From: an uncultured Lachnospiraceae bacterium
GTDB lineage: Bacteria > Bacillota > Clostridia > Lachnospirales > Lachnospiraceae
NCBI GenBank assembly: GCA_900555195.1
Contig: USKC01000044.1
Span: 1 to 14,396 of the forward strand
DNA length: 14,396 nucleotides
Direction of reading: 5' to 3'
Position numbers and translations under genes: made by a program. The notes beneath the pieces are model-generated. The model worked only from the letters and a program-made list of their open reading frames with translations. It did no database searches and was not told the DNA's origin. This document shows, one piece after another, positions 13,444-14,396 of this stretch; the stretch's first letter is position 1, and each line of letters starts with the position of its first letter.

Positions 13444-14396
13444 CTATTTTGTTATATTTTTTAACCACTTATATTGAAAATACCGTATCATCACGATCGG
13501 AGTCTTTATCAGTTCATCCAGATTGACGATCACAAATACGATGAGGGGAGGCAGCTTCAGCACAAATGCGGCTATGCTCCCTGCCAGCACGCAGAATCCC
13601 CACATCACCGCGCCGTCCACATACAGGCCGAACCGGGTATCCCCGCCGGACAGAAAAATTCCGTTCAGCGTGGTATATGTAACGGCGGCGAAAATCACGT
13701 TGACCGACAGCATTTTGTACATCACATGAAAATACTGCAGCGCCGCAGCATTCAAATTCAGGATAGAGACCACGGGCCCTTCCATGAGCAGCATCAGAAT
13801 ACAACAGATCACCCCGCGCCGACGGAAATCCGCAGCAGAATGGCGGCATCCGTCTTTGCCTCAGCCAACTTTCCCTTTCCCATCAGATTCCCCAACAAGA
13901 TGGCTCCGCCTTCCGCCAGACCAAAGCTGGCCACTGTCGCCGCGTTCTGGATGGCAGAAGCGATCGAATTCGCAGCGACTACTTCAGGGCCCAGATGTCC
14001 CATAATCGCAGCCAGGGTGGCCATCGCTCCTCCCCATACAAATCCCTGGCCCATCGCAGGGCAAGTCACCTTCAAATATTCACGTCCGAGCCCCGGATGA
14101 GCGGCTGAGCGGATGGACACAAGCCGGCTCCTCTTCCAGTCAATCAGGCAGAAAACCATTTCCGCAAACCGAGCGATCAGTGTGGCTATTGCGACGCCAG
14201 TTACGCCCAGCTGCGGCAAACTGAACAGGCCAAAGATAAATACCGCATTTAAAAAGACGTTTATCAGCAGCGTACAGATGGAAAATGCAGAACTGCTTTT
14301 CACCCTGCGGTTGGTCTTCAGCGTCACCAGATAAATCTGGGAAAAGGCCATGAACAGATAAGTGATGCCCACAATCCGCAGATATTGGCTTCCGAT
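13444..14396 (-). pseudogene. MATE-family efflux transporter, partial at the window edge and frameshifted
   Basis: The C-terminal part of a MATE multidrug exporter (normally about 450 residues, 12 membrane helices, Na+ or H+ driven) lies here. The N-terminus is beyond position 14396. The open frame runs from the edge (IGSQYLRIVGITYLFM) through SICTLLINVFLNAVFIFG, LPQLGVTGVAIATLIARF and ASFGLAEGGAILLGNLMGKGK to a stop at 13809. The next frame starts with a GTG at 13812 and continues the same protein (ICCILMLLMEGPVVSIL to WLKNITK). The break is in a GGGG run; a fifth G gives GAGVICC, a smooth family match. It is the first visible gene of a minus-strand unit with the acetyltransferase. Confidence 0.8.

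Overview
The window looks like a chromosomal segment of a Gram-positive anaerobe of the class Clostridia, most likely a Lachnospiraceae-type gut bacterium. This is inferred from strong AGGAGG-type ribosome sites, a 3H-domain niacin repressor next to a PfoR-like membrane protein, a UPF0597 cysteine desulfidase, a DUF523 protein, MerR/ABC drug-response cassettes and two-cluster ferredoxin proteins. No rRNA, tRNA, CRISPR array, phage gene or intact insertion sequence is visible. Most of the window is moderately GC-rich. An AT-rich stretch at about 10430-10900 stands out.

Layout. (1) 103-2586, minus strand: the remains of an ABC cassette. It has an ATPase that has lost its P-loop end, a permease, a GNAT acetyltransferase and a DUF4097-type lipoprotein. 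A divergent MerR gene (2655-3437) begins where the ATPase is cut off, and a perfect dyad lies between them. (2) 3520-7049, minus strand: an SGNH sialate-O-acetylesterase-type enzyme, then a DUF523 (TudS-like) protein, then a UPF0597 L-cysteine desulfidase. The last two belong to families known for non-redox [4Fe-4S] desulfidases, and here they share a duplicated 5' leader with a structure-preserving hairpin. (3) 7313-9659, minus strand: a tightly coupled MerR(TipAS)-ATPase-permease operon behind a promoter with the 19-bp spacer typical of MerR targets. (4) 9865-10413, plus strand: a flavin-oxidase-fold/ferredoxin protein whose 5' end looks disrupted. (5) 10414-10967: AT-rich, without a recognisable intact gene, but with a good orphan promoter. 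(6) 10968-12715, plus strand: niaR and a PfoR-like membrane transporter, separated by a 44-bp perfect palindrome that is probably the NiaR operator. (7) 12684-14396, minus strand: a MATE efflux pump (cut by the window edge) and a maltose-type O-acetyltransferase, each with an apparent one-base deletion in a short G-containing run, followed by a possible 41-residue small gene.

The most novel-looking signal is the paired leader element in front of the two desulfidase-family genes. The NiaR palindrome is the clearest regulatory prediction, because it assigns a likely niacin-related role to the PfoR-like transporter. Several genes (ABC ATPase, flavin/ferredoxin protein, acetyltransferase, MATE) are broken or truncated. 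This could reflect gene decay or sequence error, and reads from the same strain would separate the two.
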